DNA from: Acinetobacter sp. ANC 3832
GTDB lineage: Bacteria > Pseudomonadota > Gammaproteobacteria > Pseudomonadales > Moraxellaceae
Direction of reading: 5' to 3'
NCBI RefSeq assembly: GCF_002135415.1
Contig: NZ_NEGJ01000002.1
Coordinates: 186,001 to 250,000, forward strand
DNA: 64,000 bases
This document shows positions 30,663 through 39,494 of this stretch, piece after piece (the first letter of the stretch is position 1; each line of letters begins with the position of its first letter). Under the pieces are notes generated by a model, which was not told where the DNA came from, searched no databases, and saw nothing but the letters and a program-made list of their open reading frames with translations. A program made the translations under genes and the position numbers.

Positions 30663-32171
30663 ATGACAGTCCGTACTCGTATTGCTCCTTCTCCTACAGG
30701 TTTTCCACACGTAGGTACTGCGTATATTGCACTCTTCAACTTATGCTTTGCCAAACAGCATGGTGGAGAATTTATTCTTCGTATTGAAGATACTGATCAA
30801 TTACGCTCAACCCCTGAATCTGAAAAAATGATTTTAGATTCTTTACGTTGGTTAGGTCTAAATTGGTCTGAAGGACCTGATATTGGTGGTCCACATGCAC
30901 CATATCGCCAATCAGAACGTATGGATATTTATAAAAATTATGCTTTAGAATTGGTTGAAAAAGGTCATGCATTCTATTGTTTCGCGACAACAGAAGAACT
31001 TGACCAAATGCGTGTAGAACAGCAAGCACGTGGTGAATCTCCACGTTATGATGGTCGTGGTTTAAAGCTTTCACAAGAAGAAGTTGAACGTCGCTTAGCT
31101 ACAGGTGAAGCACACGTTATTCGTATGAAAGTACCTGAAGAAGGTATTTGCCAATTTAATGATATGTTACGTGGCGAAGTCGAAATTCCTTGGGCTCAAG
31201 TTGACATGCAAATTTTGCTGAAAACAGATGGCTTACCAACCTACCATTTAGCCAATGTGGTCGATGACCACTTAATGCAAATCACGCATGTGATTCGTGG
31301 TGAAGAATGGATTCCTTCTGCACCTAAACACCAATTATTGTATCAATACTTTGGTTGGGAAATGCCTGTACTGTGCCACATGCCATTGTTGCGTAATCCA
31401 GACAAATCTAAATTATCAAAACGTAAAAATCCAACATCAATTAATTACTATAAAGATATTGGCGTATTACCTGAAGCTTTGTTGAATTATTTAGGTCGTA
31501 TGGGTTGGTCAATGCCAGATGAAAGTGAAAAATTTACTTTGTCTGAAATGATTGAACATTTTGATATTAAACGTGTCTCATTGGGTGGTCCAATTTTTGA
31601 TGTTGAAAAATTGAATTGGCTGAATGGTCAGTGGATTAAAGCACTTTCTCCTTCACAGCTTCTTGATACTTTGTTGGCTTGGAAAGCAGACCGTAAAACT
31701 TTAGAAGATATTGCGGCAGCCATTCAACCTCGAATTAACTTACTTTCAGAAGCGGTAAACTGGGCTGGTTTTTACTTCAACCAATTCCCACAACTTTCAA
31801 AAGAACAGTTTGAAAGTAAAAAACTCAGTGAAGAGCAAGTTCGTCAAAGTCTGCAATTTGCAATTTGGCGTTTAGAAAGTTTATTCACTTGGAATAATGA
31901 TACTGTAAGCCAAACGCTGATGGATCTTGCAACGCAAATGGAAGTGAAGTTACGTGACTTTATGCCAACATTCTTTATTGCCATTGCAGGTTCAACAAGT
32001 TCAACACCTGTCATGCAATCGATGGTGACCATTGGTCCTGATTTAACATTTGCTCGTTTACGTCATGCGCTTGAAATTGTGGGTGGTCCGAGCAAAAAAG
32101 AAGCGAAAGTTTGGGAAAAACTCAATGAAAGCTTAAAACTGCCGAAAAATGATGCAGTTGATGAAGCTTAA
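30663..32171 (+). CDS. gltX: glutamyl-tRNA synthetase
   Basis: 502 residues from the ATG at 30663 (the frame opens two codons earlier with TTG). Class I synthetase with the HIGH-type motif [12 protein letters not shown] (residues 9-20) and the KMSKS-type motif KLSKRKNP (around 243-250). It charges tRNA-Glu with glutamate. A TATAAT-like sequence lies at 30624-30629. Its cognate tRNA-Glu gene follows 118 bp downstream on the same strand. Confidence 0.97.
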   Translation: MTVRTRIAPSPTGFPHVGTAYIALFNLCFAKQHGGEFILRIEDTDQLRSTPESEKMILDSLRWLGLNWSEGPDIGGPHAPYRQSERMDIYKNYALELVEKGHAFYCFATTEELDQMRVEQQARGESPRYDGRGLKLSQEEVERRLATGEAHVIRMKVPEEGICQFNDMLRGEVEIPWAQVDMQILLKTDGLPTYHLANVVDDHLMQITHVIRGEEWIPSAPKHQLLYQYFGWEMPVLCHMPLLRNPDKSKLSKRKNPTSINYYKDIGVLPEALLNYLGRMGWSMPDESEKFTLSEMIEHFDIKRVSLGGPIFDVEKLNWLNGQWIKALSPSQLLDTLLAWKADRKTLEDIAAAIQPRINLLSEAVNWAGFYFNQFPQLSKEQFESKKLSEEQVRQSLQFAIWRLESLFTWNNDTVSQTLMDLATQMEVKLRDFMPTFFIAIAGSTSSTPVMQSMVTIGPDLTFARLRHALEIVGGPSKKEAKVWEKLNESLKLPKNDAVDEA

Positions 32172-32183
32172 TTAAATTTCTTA

Positions 32184-32212
32184 TTGACGTGTGAGTGGAA
32201 TATCCCTAATAT
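32184..32212 (+). promoter_or_regulatory. promoter of tRNA-Glu, overlapped by an inverted repeat
   Basis: TTGACG (32184-32189), a 17-bp spacer and TAATAT (32207-32212), followed by a GC-rich stretch typical of stringently controlled tRNA promoters. A 9-bp inverted repeat (32189-32197 with 32215-32223, one G-T pair) overlaps the -35 end and the start region. It predicts a leader of about 70 nt before the mature tRNA. Confidence 0.5.
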
Positions 32213-32289
32213 GGCGCTCACACAAGCTGAGACGATTTAATCAAATCAGTTGGTAAATTTTTAATTTACTGGTGTGTTGCCTCGATATT

Positions 32290-32365
32290 GTCCCTATCGT
32301 CTAGAGGCCTAGGACATCGCCCTTTCACGGCGGTAACCGGGGTTCGAATCCCCGTAGGGACGCCA
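32290..32365 (+). tRNA. tRNA-Glu (anticodon TTC)
   Basis: 76 nt including encoded CCA. The acceptor stem GTCCCTA/TAGGGAC, D arm, anticodon loop CTTTCAC (TTC at 32324-32326) and T arm GGTTCGAATCC are all canonical and nearly match E. coli tRNA-Glu. A terminator follows at once. Confidence 0.98.
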
Positions 32366-32371
32366 AATTCT

Positions 32372-32402
32372 AAAAAGCCACTGACACATTCAGTGGCTTT
32401 TT
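32372..32402 (+). terminator. terminator after tRNA-Glu
   Basis: A 13-bp stem around a 5-nt loop and a T-run, beginning 7 nt after the tRNA 3' end. Confidence 0.9.
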
Positions 32403-32509
32403 TATTGCTTTAAATTTAAGATTTCGATTATAAATTTAAATTTTAAGCACAATTTTAAATTTCCAGCACATTACGATAGAATTAAATTAAAAAGATCTGT
32501 GGAGTTGTC

Positions 32510-32854
32510 ATGCAATACCAATGCCCTAAATGCCAAAGTCGTAAAATTTTACCTGTAGCAAGTAGCAATGCTCCTGCTGTACGCCCAGTTGTGCCAAAAA
32601 GTCTGGTTTTTTTAATCCCTGCTATTTTCATTTTATTATTATTGGTGATTATTAGTATTGCGATGTGGATCTTTGGCAATGGCGCAGGTCAAACGCTACA
32701 AATTGCAACCGTGGTTATTTTTCTAGTGTGTTTAATTGCAGGTGTTTTCTTTTGGCGTGATCTTCCAGATTTCAAAATTTCAATGCAATCCTTTATGAAT
32801 GCAAATAAAAACTGGAAATGTCGCGACTGTAACCATGAGTGGCATACACAATAA
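32510..32854 (+). CDS. small membrane protein with split zinc knuckle
   Basis: 114 residues; function unknown. A CPKC pair sits at residues 5-8 and a second pair CRDC at 104-107, followed by NHEW. Between them are two hydrophobic segments (about 29-53 and 63-82) forming a membrane hairpin. Both termini therefore face the same side, probably the cytoplasm, and the two cysteine pairs could form one zinc ribbon. GGAG lies 7 nt before the ATG. The gene appears monocistronic. Confidence 0.75.
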   Translation: MQYQCPKCQSRKILPVASSNAPAVRPVVPKSLVFLIPAIFILLLLVIISIAMWIFGNGAGQTLQIATVVIFLVCLIAGVFFWRDLPDFKISMQSFMNANKNWKCRDCNHEWHTQ

Positions 32855-32958
32855 TAGTGGTCGGTCTTAAATAAATATTTTACATACCATATTTTAAATA
32901 AGTGTGATTGCCCTGTAAATATGAGCAATCACACTTTTTATTTTACCTCTAAATAACT

Positions 32959-33930
32959 TTAATGCTCATGTGCCTCGTGATCGTGATCGTGATCGTGATC
33001 GTGATCGTGATCTGAATGTACATGCTCTTTCGATTGATGCGTATGTGCCATGCATGCATCATCTTCTATTTGTAAGGTGATTTCTGTAATCGCATGCTCA
33101 TGTTGAAGCATTTCCATTGCTTGTTGATACAGTTGATTCCGATCAGCAGATGGTGCAAGTAAATGCACAGTCAAATGCACATTTTTGGAAGTAATTGCCC
33201 AAACCTTAAGTTGATGAATATCCTCCACACCATCCAGTGCCAATAAATCATCACGCAATTTTTCAATATCGATTTCTTCTGGCACACCTTCCAATAAAAT
33301 ATTAATACTTTGCTTCAGCAATACCCACGTTCTTGGTAATACCCAAAATCCAATCAATACAGCAATGATGGTATCCACCCACATCCAACCTGTGAAATAA
33401 ATAACCGCTGCACCAATAATCACACCGACAGAACCTACAGCATCGCTGAGGACTTCAAGATAAGCACCTTTTACATTCAAACTATCTTGTGAGCTTGAAA
33501 AAAGGATTTTCATTGAAATAAGATTAATGACCAAACCAATACTTGCAACGATCATCATCCCCATGCTTTGAATTTCAGGTGGATGACTAAACCGTTGGTA
33601 AGCTTCATATAAAATATAAATTGCGACAACAAACAACATCATCGCATTAAATAAGGCTGCTAGAATTTCAAAGCGCTGATAACCAAAATTGCGCTTGTTA
33701 TCCGCAGGTAATTTACCAATTTTAATCGCAACCAAAGCAATGGCCAAAGCAGCTGCATCGGTAAACATGTGTGCCGCATCAGAAAGTAATGCCAAACTTT
33801 GCGTCATAAAGCCTGCGATTACTTCAATAATTAAAAACGTACTTGTCAGTGCCAATGCAAAAGTCAGTTTCTTTGCATTGCCTTCAGTGACAACTGCATG
33901 ACTATGGTCATGCCCATGATGCTCACTCAT
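32959..33930 (-). CDS. czcD: cation diffusion facilitator, CzcD-like zinc/cobalt exporter
   Basis: A 323-residue CDF transporter with six transmembrane segments (about residues 22-215) and a cytoplasmic ferredoxin-like domain (about 215-295). The metal-site motif LLSDAAHMFTDAAAL (around 49-63, HxxxD) and the second-site stretch LEVLSDAVGSVG in TM5 are clear. Both ends are His-rich: the N-terminus HHGHDHSHA and a C-terminal His-Asp repeat coded by a hexanucleotide tract. It exports Zn, and perhaps Co and Cd, in exchange for protons. An AGAGGTGA site precedes the start. Divergent from the DUF4198-like gene. Confidence 0.92.
   Translation of the reverse strand: MSEHHGHDHSHAVVTEGNAKKLTFALALTSTFLIIEVIAGFMTQSLALLSDAAHMFTDAAALAIALVAIKIGKLPADNKRNFGYQRFEILAALFNAMMLFVVAIYILYEAYQRFSHPPEIQSMGMMIVASIGLVINLISMKILFSSSQDSLNVKGAYLEVLSDAVGSVGVIIGAAVIYFTGWMWVDTIIAVLIGFWVLPRTWVLLKQSINILLEGVPEEIDIEKLRDDLLALDGVEDIHQLKVWAITSKNVHLTVHLLAPSADRNQLYQQAMEMLQHEHAITEITLQIEDDACMAHTHQSKEHVHSDHDHDHDHDHDHEAHEH
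32976..33011. repeat. hexanucleotide tandem repeat in czcD
   Basis: Six perfect copies of CGTGAT (ATCACG on the coding strand) encode alternating His and Asp near the C-terminus of the CDF transporter. The unit is two codons, so copy-number changes keep the frame and would only lengthen or shorten the metal-binding tail. Confidence 0.95.
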
Positions 33931-34006
33931 CGGTCACCTCTAATTTCATGTCCATTTCCATCAGCTCTCCTGATTAATTAGTACTTTATTAATTTACTCA
34001 ACAAAT

Positions 34007-34025
34007 GATAATGATATTTATTATC
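34007..34025. promoter_or_regulatory. Fur-family box
   Basis: GATAATGATATTTATTATC agrees with the classical 19-bp Fur consensus at 17 of 19 positions. It overlaps the -35/spacer region of a candidate promoter for the plus-strand gene at 34111 (TATAAT at 34029-34034) and lies 77 bp upstream of czcD on the other strand. Binding by Fur or a related metal sensor is inferred. Confidence 0.6.
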
Positions 34026-34110
34026 GTTTATAATATTTTATCTATATACTACAACACGTTTAAATATTTCACTTTTTAAAATCAGCCTGCATCTATCAGG
34101 GACACTGCCA

Positions 34111-34914
34111 ATGAAAAAATATCTTTCTCTTGCACTTATGTTTTGTGCTTATAGCCATGCACATGAACCTTATGTCGCTCCTTTAAGCTATGTCACTACC
34201 AATACACAAATTCCTGTGATCAGTGGTTATGCAGAAGAAGCTTTGAATTCAGAACATGCACTCAAACAGCTTAATTTCACAGTCATTCAACCTGATAACA
34301 GCCAGCTGACCATTCAATCTATAGATACTGCTCAATCTGCCTCTATTTTTAATTTACCGCTTAAAGACAAAGGAACCTATCGTATTTTTGCAAAAACATC
34401 ATTCCCACTCAAATATGTTCAGCATAATAAAGAATGGAAAATGCTGTTTGATGTACCTGCGGATAAAGCCGAACCCATCAATGAACGTGAATATGTAGTT
34501 CCTTCTGATTTTAAAAAAGTACCTATACCTGTAGAGATTACCCGTGAATGGTCTCTTCAAAGCTATGTTTCCAAAAATGAAACTTCAGCTGTTAATACGA
34601 TTACAGAATCACCTATTCAGGTTGCATTCAAAACCCATCCCAATAATATTCATGCATCAGAACCTGTTGAAATTTCGATCACCCAATCAGGTCAGCCATT
34701 AAAGCAAGCTGAAGTTTTGATTCGGGCACAAGGCACCACAGATAAGCAAGCTCAACATGTTCAAGTCAAACAAGATGGTACAGCAACTTTAAGCTTTCCT
34801 CATTCAGGACAATACCTGATTGAAGTGAGTGAAACTGTGAATAAAACAGCCAAGCCACGCAATCAGTATTACACCATCATCAGCTTAGGCATTTTGCCCA
34901 CTACCACAAAATAA
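34111..34914 (+). CDS. DUF4198-like periplasmic protein
   Basis: 267 residues with a short signal peptide (about 1-18, ending AHAHE) and two beta-rich halves, resembling the DUF4198 family of periplasmic proteins often found near metal uptake or efflux genes. The mature N-terminus begins HEPYVAP, a motif that may bind metal. It lies between czcD and the czcCBA pump genes and has a Fur-like box upstream. No enzymatic motif is visible; the role in metal handling is inferred from context. Confidence 0.65.
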   Translation: MKKYLSLALMFCAYSHAHEPYVAPLSYVTTNTQIPVISGYAEEALNSEHALKQLNFTVIQPDNSQLTIQSIDTAQSASIFNLPLKDKGTYRIFAKTSFPLKYVQHNKEWKMLFDVPADKAEPINEREYVVPSDFKKVPIPVEITREWSLQSYVSKNETSAVNTITESPIQVAFKTHPNNIHASEPVEISITQSGQPLKQAEVLIRAQGTTDKQAQHVQVKQDGTATLSFPHSGQYLIEVSETVNKTAKPRNQYYTIISLGILPTTTK

Positions 34915-34932
34915 AATTCTCTGTGTAAGTTT

Positions 34933-34964
34933 AAAGCCTGTGAATTCATTGATTCACAGGCTTT
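34933..34964. terminator. bidirectional terminator
   Basis: A 13-bp stem (34933-34945 with 34952-34964) around a 6-nt loop, between the convergent DUF4198-like gene and czcA. Confidence 0.8.
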
Positions 34965-34968
34965 AGCG

Positions 34969-37900
34969 TTAAACTTTTATTTTAGCTTCATTCATCCAAC
35001 GATAAACCATCGGCAATAAAACCAAGGTTAATAATGTCGAAGAAATAATGCCACCGATCACTACTGTTGCTAATGGTCGTTGTACTTCTGCGCCTGTACC
35101 TGTTGCCAAAGCCATTGGAATAAAACCCAGTGATGCCACACATGCTGTCATCAACACAGGTCTTAAACGCAAAATTGCGCCCTGCCAAGTCGCATGATAA
35201 ACATCAAGTGTTTGCCGTAACTCTTTAATAAAGGTCAGCATCACCAAACCGTTTAATACAGCGACACCTGACAATGCAATAAAACCAACACCTGCCGACA
35301 TAGATAATGGAATATCACGTAACCACAGTGCAATTAGTCCACCACATAAAGCAAAAGGCACACCACTAAACACCAATAAGCTTTCCTTAAAGTTATGAAA
35401 AACAGCCATCAATAAAATAAAAATCGTGATCAGTGCCAAAGGTACAACCAACTGCATCCGTGTTTTTGCCGAAGCCAAATTTTCAAATTGACCACCATAG
35501 TCAAGCCAATAACCTGCAGGCAATGTCTGCTTGGCCAAGGTTGTTTGCAACTCTGTCACAAATGAGCCTAAATCACGTCCTTCAACGTTGGCAGTGATCA
35601 CGACACGGCGTTTACCATCCTCACGACTCACTTGGTTCACACCCAATATATTTTCAACTTTAGCAACATCCTGAAGTTGAATTAGTCCCCCATTCGGCAG
35701 TTGTATTGGCAAGCTTGCTAAATGTTGTTCTGTTCGTTGAGTATCATCCAGACGAATCACAAAATCAAAACGACGATCACCTTGTAAAATTTGCCCAACA
35801 TTTTGCCCACCTACACTACTCGCAACTAAATCCTGAATTGATTTCACAGATAAACCATACTGTGCAGCCAAAGCTTTATTCACTTCAACATTTAACAGTG
35901 GTAAACCATTGGTCTGCTCTACATTGACGGCTGTAGCACCTGAAATCGTCTTGATCTGTTGAGCAATTCGTTGGGCTTCACGGTTCAACACTTCCATATC
36001 ATCGCCAAAGATTTTCACTCCAACATCACTACGTACACCTGAAATCAGCTCATTAAAACGTAATTCAATGGGTTGAGAAAACTCACTATTATTGCCAGGT
36101 AACGTTGCCAAAAAGCTGATCATGCGCTGACGCAGTTCATCAATACTTTCTTTTGGATTTTCCCACTGATCTTTGGCTTTTAATAGAATCACCGCATCCG
36201 AAATATTCGGTGGCATTACATCCGTTGCCACTTCGGCGGTACCTGTTCGTGCAAAAATGGCTTTAATTTCAGGAAACTCTTTCAGCAATAATTTTTCAGT
36301 ATTTTCCTGCATCCTTAAAGATTGCTCTAATCCCGTACTCGGTGAACGCATTTGCTGTACTGCAAAATCTCCCTCGCTGAGTTGTGGTGCAAATTCACTG
36401 CCAATCTGTGTGGCTAATACGGCCGTTAAAAATAGAATGCCGCCCGCTATTGTTAGAACGACCGCTTTAAATGAATAAGCGATGTTTAAAATGGCTTCAT
36501 ATTTACGCTTCAACCAAAGCATCCAACGGCTTTCTGTTTCTTTGACTTCACCCTGAACAAATAAAGCAACTGCTGCAGGAACAAAGGTAACCGATAAAAT
36601 CATTGCACCGACCAGTGCCAGTACCACTGTCATTGCCATCGGATGAAATAACTTTGCTTCTACACCCGATAATGCAAAAATAGGCAGGTAAACCACGAGG
36701 ATAATCAGTTGACCGAAAATTAAAGGACGACGTGCCTGTTTTGCTGCAAGAAAAACTTCTTTAAAACGCTCAGATTTAGTCAGCAAGCGACCTTTTGCAT
36801 GCTGGGCTTCTGCCAAACGCCGAATACAGTTTTCTACAATAACCACTGCACCATCAACGATAATGCCGAAATCGAGCGCCCCCAAACTCATTAAGTTGGC
36901 ACTGATTTTTTGCTCTGCCATTCCTGCTAATGTGAATAACATAGACAGTGGGATAACGCAGGCAGTAATTAAGGCTGCTCGTAAATTCCCTAAAAACAAA
37001 AGCAGAATAATGATGACCAGAATTGCCCCTTCAATCAGGTTTTTCTGTACCGTCTTAATCGCCTTTTCAACCAAGCTTGTACGGTCATACACCGTTTCAA
37101 TCACAACACCTTTGGGTAAAGATTGCTGAATGGTTTTAATTTTGGCATCTACTGCTTTCGCCACAGTTCGACTGTTTTCACCCATCATCATCATGGCAAT
37201 GCCTAATACGGTTTCTTCTCCGTTATAGGTTGCCCCTCCTGTGCGTAAATCATGCCCAATCGATACGGTGGCAACATCTGCAACACGTATTGGAAAACCA
37301 CTTTTATTGGCGAGGCTGATATTCTGGATATCTTCAATACTATTCAACGTTCCAGGTACACGAACCGTCAGTTGCTGACCATTTTCTTCAATAAAACCCG
37401 CACCACGGTTATCATTATTTTCAGTTAAAGCTTGTTGCAAATCACTCAAGGGAATTTGTAGTTGCTGTAAGCGTTTTAAGTCAGGTGCAACCACATAGGT
37501 TTTGTTATAACCCCCAATACTGTTAATTTCTGCCACACCTTGCACACGTTGCAATTGCGGACGCACAATCCAGTCCTGAATTTCACGTAAATCCATGGCA
37601 GTATAAGCTGTACCATCTGCTTTTTTCGCATTCGATTCTGCTTTAATCACCCATTGATAAATTTCACCTAAACCTGTTGAAACAGGTGACATGGTCGGTA
37701 CAATTTGCGTCGGCAATTCAGCTTGAGCTTCTTGCAAACGCTGATTAATCTGCTGTCTTGCCCAATAAATATCAGTGCCATCTTTAAAAATAATGGTCAC
37801 TTGCGACAAACCATAACGTGAAATAGAACGGGTTTGCTCTAAATCAGGCATTCCAGCCATTGCTGTTTCAATAGGATACGTAATCCGTTGTTCGACTTCC

Positions 37901-38199
37901 AAAGCTGTAAAACCGTTGGCTTGGCTATTAATTTGCACTTGGGTATTGGTGATGTCAGGTACAGCATCAATAGGAAGTTTTTGATAACTCCATATTCCGA
38001 CACCCATCCACGTCACAATAAACAACATGACCCAAATTGCATTTTGAATAGAGAACTGAATAATCCGATCAAATAAACCTTCAGGTGGAGGTAATTGTTG
38101 ATCTGATGGAGAATCTGACTGTTGATCTAATTGTCGTTGTGGAGATAACTCAGCAGATAATTTATCTTTTGAAGAAGGATCTAAATCATTAATGCTCAT
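34969..38199 (-). CDS. czcA: heavy-metal RND efflux pump, CzcA family
   Basis: A 1,076-residue inner-membrane proton antiporter with about 12 transmembrane segments and two large periplasmic loops. The HME-RND signature DFGxxxDGAxxxxEN is present in GALDFGIIVDGAVVIVENC (about 455-473 of the protein). Exports Zn, Co or Cd through the tripartite CzcCBA complex. About 40 residues precede TM1, rich in Gln/Ser/Asp/Pro. It overlaps the end of czcB by 11 nt. Downstream is the convergent terminator at 34933. Confidence 0.93.
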   Translation of the reverse strand: MSINDLDPSSKDKLSAELSPQRQLDQQSDSPSDQQLPPPEGLFDRIIQFSIQNAIWVMLFIVTWMGVGIWSYQKLPIDAVPDITNTQVQINSQANGFTALEVEQRITYPIETAMAGMPDLEQTRSISRYGLSQVTIIFKDGTDIYWARQQINQRLQEAQAELPTQIVPTMSPVSTGLGEIYQWVIKAESNAKKADGTAYTAMDLREIQDWIVRPQLQRVQGVAEINSIGGYNKTYVVAPDLKRLQQLQIPLSDLQQALTENNDNRGAGFIEENGQQLTVRVPGTLNSIEDIQNISLANKSGFPIRVADVATVSIGHDLRTGGATYNGEETVLGIAMMMMGENSRTVAKAVDAKIKTIQQSLPKGVVIETVYDRTSLVEKAIKTVQKNLIEGAILVIIILLLFLGNLRAALITACVIPLSMLFTLAGMAEQKISANLMSLGALDFGIIVDGAVVIVENCIRRLAEAQHAKGRLLTKSERFKEVFLAAKQARRPLIFGQLIILVVYLPIFALSGVEAKLFHPMAMTVVLALVGAMILSVTFVPAAVALFVQGEVKETESRWMLWLKRKYEAILNIAYSFKAVVLTIAGGILFLTAVLATQIGSEFAPQLSEGDFAVQQMRSPSTGLEQSLRMQENTEKLLLKEFPEIKAIFARTGTAEVATDVMPPNISDAVILLKAKDQWENPKESIDELRQRMISFLATLPGNNSEFSQPIELRFNELISGVRSDVGVKIFGDDMEVLNREAQRIAQQIKTISGATAVNVEQTNGLPLLNVEVNKALAAQYGLSVKSIQDLVASSVGGQNVGQILQGDRRFDFVIRLDDTQRTEQHLASLPIQLPNGGLIQLQDVAKVENILGVNQVSREDGKRRVVITANVEGRDLGSFVTELQTTLAKQTLPAGYWLDYGGQFENLASAKTRMQLVVPLALITIFILLMAVFHNFKESLLVFSGVPFALCGGLIALWLRDIPLSMSAGVGFIALSGVAVLNGLVMLTFIKELRQTLDVYHATWQGAILRLRPVLMTACVASLGFIPMALATGTGAEVQRPLATVVIGGIISSTLLTLVLLPMVYRWMNEAKIKV

Positions 38200-39493
38200 G
38201 ACTTGCTTCTCCTTTCTCCAATTCAGATTTCAATAAAAAGCTACCTTGCGCAACATATTGCTGTGCTTGCTTTAAACCTGATTGAACTTCAACCCATTGA
38301 CCATCACCTGAAACTTGCCCAATAACAATAGGCTGAGCTTTAAATTCAATTTTTTGATCATGTTCAGTTGCAACAAACACAACATCCTGACCTTCAATTT
38401 TTTGTACGGCACTTTTTAAAATACGTAATGCCTGCGTTGAACTATTTTGCTTCAACTGCACATTCACCATTAAATTGGGACGTAATTCAGAAGCATTGGA
38501 AAGTACTTTGGCACGTACTTGTAAACGACCTGTTTGCGCATCTGCCTCACTGTTTAAACTTTGAATTTGCGCTTTAAAAGTATTTCCTGTTTGTAGTGAT
38601 TTAAATTCAATTTGTTGATTGGGCGCAATCGAAGCAAAATTTGCATTCGGTACAATAAATTCAAGCCAAAGCTGATCTAATTGATCAATAATAAATAATT
38701 GATCTGCAAGCTGAACATTCTCACCCACGACTAAATCTTTTTTACTAATTATTCCCGAAATCGGGGCTTTCAGTATAAAACGTCCATTCGATCCTGCACT
38801 TGCACCAAAAGCAGAAAGTCGTGACTTGTTTGCCTGTACCTGAATTTGTGCTTGTTGATAGGCATTATAAGCACGCTGATAATCCTGTTTTGCAGAAATA
38901 CCTTGTGACCACAATTGACGTTCACGCTCATAATCTTGTCGAGCCAAATTCAAATTGGATTGTACAATGTGTAAATTAGATTGCTGATCCACCAAATCAG
39001 GAACCAATAGCGTCGCAAGTATTTGCCCTTTTTGTACCTGCTGACCCAATTCCACATTCACCGATTCCACATGACCTGCGAAACTTGGTGAAACATGCGC
39101 TTGTCGATCTGTGTTAACCACTAACTTTGCAGGATAAGCTGAGACTTGAAGCACTTCACCCAACTCTGCTTTAGCCAGTTGAATCCCCTGCTCAGTCATT
39201 TGCTTGGCTGTTAATGCAATTGCCTGACTCTGCTCCAAAGTTTGATCATGCGAACCCTCAGCCTCTTGATGTTTCGCTCCATCAGCTTGATGCTCCTGAT
39301 CAGTATCTGTATGTGCATGCTCGCCTGATTCCTCATGACTACCATGTTCATCTGTTTCAGGCTTCGACTTATTTTGACCGAAAAAATAAATCGCAACAGC
39401 AAGCAGTGCTGTAATAATCAGAACGAGGAGGATGAGTAATTTTTGTGAAATCTGACCACTTTGATTTTTGAAGGTTTTTTGTAGATTTAACAT
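38189..39493 (-). CDS. czcB: periplasmic adaptor of the metal efflux pump, CzcB family
   Basis: 434 residues from the ATG at 39491-39493, which follows a GGTGGGAGA site at the very end of czcC; the open frame continues upstream inside czcC. An N-terminal membrane anchor (about 20-40) is followed by a His/Glu/Asp-rich stretch (about 48-90), likely a periplasmic metal buffer. Then come the lipoyl/barrel-sandwich, alpha-hairpin and beta-barrel domains of a membrane-fusion protein. Bridges CzcA and CzcC. Confidence 0.92.
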   Translation of the reverse strand: MLNLQKTFKNQSGQISQKLLILLVLIITALLAVAIYFFGQNKSKPETDEHGSHEESGEHAHTDTDQEHQADGAKHQEAEGSHDQTLEQSQAIALTAKQMTEQGIQLAKAELGEVLQVSAYPAKLVVNTDRQAHVSPSFAGHVESVNVELGQQVQKGQILATLLVPDLVDQQSNLHIVQSNLNLARQDYERERQLWSQGISAKQDYQRAYNAYQQAQIQVQANKSRLSAFGASAGSNGRFILKAPISGIISKKDLVVGENVQLADQLFIIDQLDQLWLEFIVPNANFASIAPNQQIEFKSLQTGNTFKAQIQSLNSEADAQTGRLQVRAKVLSNASELRPNLMVNVQLKQNSSTQALRILKSAVQKIEGQDVVFVATEHDQKIEFKAQPIVIGQVSGDGQWVEVQSGLKQAQQYVAQGSFLLKSELEKGEASHEH

Positions 39494-39494
39494 C

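Noticed and set aside
32976..33011. Tandem repeat as a possible CRISPR or origin iteron array
   Set aside because: The repeat is only 6 bp, without spacers, and is explained as codons for a His-Asp tail.
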